NCBI GenBank assembly: GCA_023251285.1
Contig: JAHEZB010000175.1
Location: forward strand, 1-5,807
Direction of reading: 5' to 3'
Length of the DNA stretch: 5,807 bases
Source: Chitinophagaceae bacterium
Lineage (GTDB): Bacteria > Bacteroidota > Bacteroidia > Chitinophagales > Chitinophagaceae
Below are positions 5,106 to 5,807 of this stretch, one piece after another. A program made the translations under genes and the position numbers. A model generated the notes under the pieces. The model did not search any database. It saw only the letters and a program-made list of their open reading frames with translations, and was not told where the DNA came from. Each line of letters begins with the position of its first letter. Within the stretch, counting starts at the first letter, position 1.

Positions 5106-5807
5106 ATGCCGAACCTCATATCTTTTACAGACAAAGGTCTTTATTGCGAAGCAGGAAATTTTTATATTGATCCGTGGCTGCCGGTGGAGAGAGCAGTTAT
5201 AACGCATGGTCACAGTGATCATGCGCGATTTGGGAATCAATTTTACCTCTGTCACAAATTCACAAAACCGATCCTCCAATTACGATTAGGAAATAACAAT
5301 TATCAAACAGTGGAATGGAACGAAACAATTTTTATGAACGGCGTAAAGATGTCTTTTCATCCCGCTGGTCACATCATCGGATCTTCACAAATTCGCCTGG
5401 AGTATCAGAATGAAGTTTGGGTAGTAAGCGGCGATTATAAAAGAGAAGATGACGGCATCAGCGAAAAATTTGAGCCGGTAAGATGTAACGCTTTTATCAC
5501 TGAATCCACTTTTGGTTTACCCATTTTTCAGTGGAAGCCACAGCAGGAAATTTACAATGACATCATCAACTGGATCATTAAAAATAAAGAGAACGCAAAA
5601 GCGAGTATCCTGATTGCTTATAGCCTTGGCAAATCGCAGCGTGTATTGCAAGCGCTGAAAGAAACCACACAAACGATTTATGCTCATGGCGCTATTTACA
5701 ATATGCAACAAACATTTATTGATGCCGGTTGGGATTTGAATCCTGTTGTAAGGATCACTCCTGAAACTCCAAAAGAACTTTTGAAAGAAACTGTTGTGAT
5801 AGCGCCG
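5106..5807 (+). CDS. Ligase-associated DNA exonuclease, MBL fold (3' end beyond window)
   Basis: The reading frame stays open to the last base, giving 234 residues of a protein that usually has about 330-340. It belongs to the metallo-beta-lactamase / beta-CASP-like nucleases related to Ysh1/CPSF73 (COG1236), specifically the 'ligase-associated DNA exonuclease' group (TIGR04122). Diagnostic stretches are GLYCEAGNFYIDPWLPVERA (11-30), the metal motif HGHSDH (34-39), FHPAGHIIGSSQIRLE (84-99) with H89, and VWVVSGDYKRE (104-114) with D110. Then come FEPVRCNAFITESTFGLPIF and a C-terminal part beginning YSLGKSQR, as in family members. All visible metal ligands are intact. In other bacteria this gene sits beside an ATP-dependent DNA ligase and an Lhr-type DEXH helicase and is thought to act in DNA repair; those genes would be expected to the right. 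The ATG at 5106 matches the normal N-terminus. Confidence 0.93.
   Translation, partial: MPNLISFTDKGLYCEAGNFYIDPWLPVERAVITHGHSDHARFGNQFYLCHKFTKPILQLRLGNNNYQTVEWNETIFMNGVKMSFHPAGHIIGSSQIRLEYQNEVWVVSGDYKREDDGISEKFEPVRCNAFITESTFGLPIFQWKPQQEIYNDIINWIIKNKENAKASILIAYSLGKSQRVLQALKETTQTIYAHGAIYNMQQTFIDAGWDLNPVVRITPETPKELLKETVVIAP

Noticed and set aside
5019..5279. Reverse frame over the start of the exonuclease gene
   Set aside because: It lies opposite the conserved HGHSDH region of the forward gene and has no recognisable domain.
5517..5711. Reverse frame near the window end
   Set aside because: It is antisense to the continuing exonuclease gene and short, with no motif.

Overview
The window looks like chromosomal DNA from a member of the Bacteroidota, probably a Chitinophagaceae- or Sphingobacteriales-like lineage; the rank is inferred. 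Support comes from the A+T-rich composition, the lack of Shine-Dalgarno sequences before the genes, promoter-like strings of the TTTG / TAnnTTTG type, and proteins that resemble Bacteroidota families: a small GIY-YIG protein, a lipoprotein-type N-acetylmuramoyl-L-alanine amidase, an aspartate-aminotransferase-like enzyme, an FMN-binding split-barrel protein, an EamA-type transporter and a ligase-associated exonuclease.

Bases 1-589 are the unusual part. An intact tRNA-Arg(CCU) gene (515-589, CCA encoded) and its promoter region have a second, broken copy about 450 bp upstream (1-152). The broken copy keeps the promoter-like box and almost all of the tRNA body. It carries a 27-nt, 78% GC hairpin inserted in the D loop between G18 and G19, has C instead of U at position 33, and lacks the 3' acceptor strand and CCA. 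Between the copies lies a complete 81-aa GIY-YIG nuclease gene (191-436), about 28% GC. The layout suggests a small nuclease cassette that sits in a tRNA gene and leaves a working tRNA copy behind it, or a tandem unit that has duplicated. The window starts inside the first repeat, so the true left end is unknown.

Bases 590-3229 hold two forward genes: a lipoprotein-type cell-wall amidase with SH3-like, AMIN-like and Amidase_3 regions (696-1859), and a GTG-started class I/II PLP-dependent aminotransferase (1937-3229). A perfect short hairpin lies between them.

Bases 3230-4868 hold a reverse-strand pyridoxamine-phosphate-oxidase-like flavoprotein (3386-3865), convergent with the aminotransferase and divergent from a ten-helix EamA/DMT-type permease (4011-4868).

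From 5106 to the window end runs an open, incomplete gene for a ligase-associated metallo-beta-lactamase-fold DNA exonuclease. In other genomes this family begins a DNA-repair cluster with an ATP-dependent DNA ligase and an Lhr-like helicase, which would lie to the right. Apart from the tRNA/GIY-YIG region, the genes look like ordinary housekeeping or general-metabolism genes with no obvious shared pathway.
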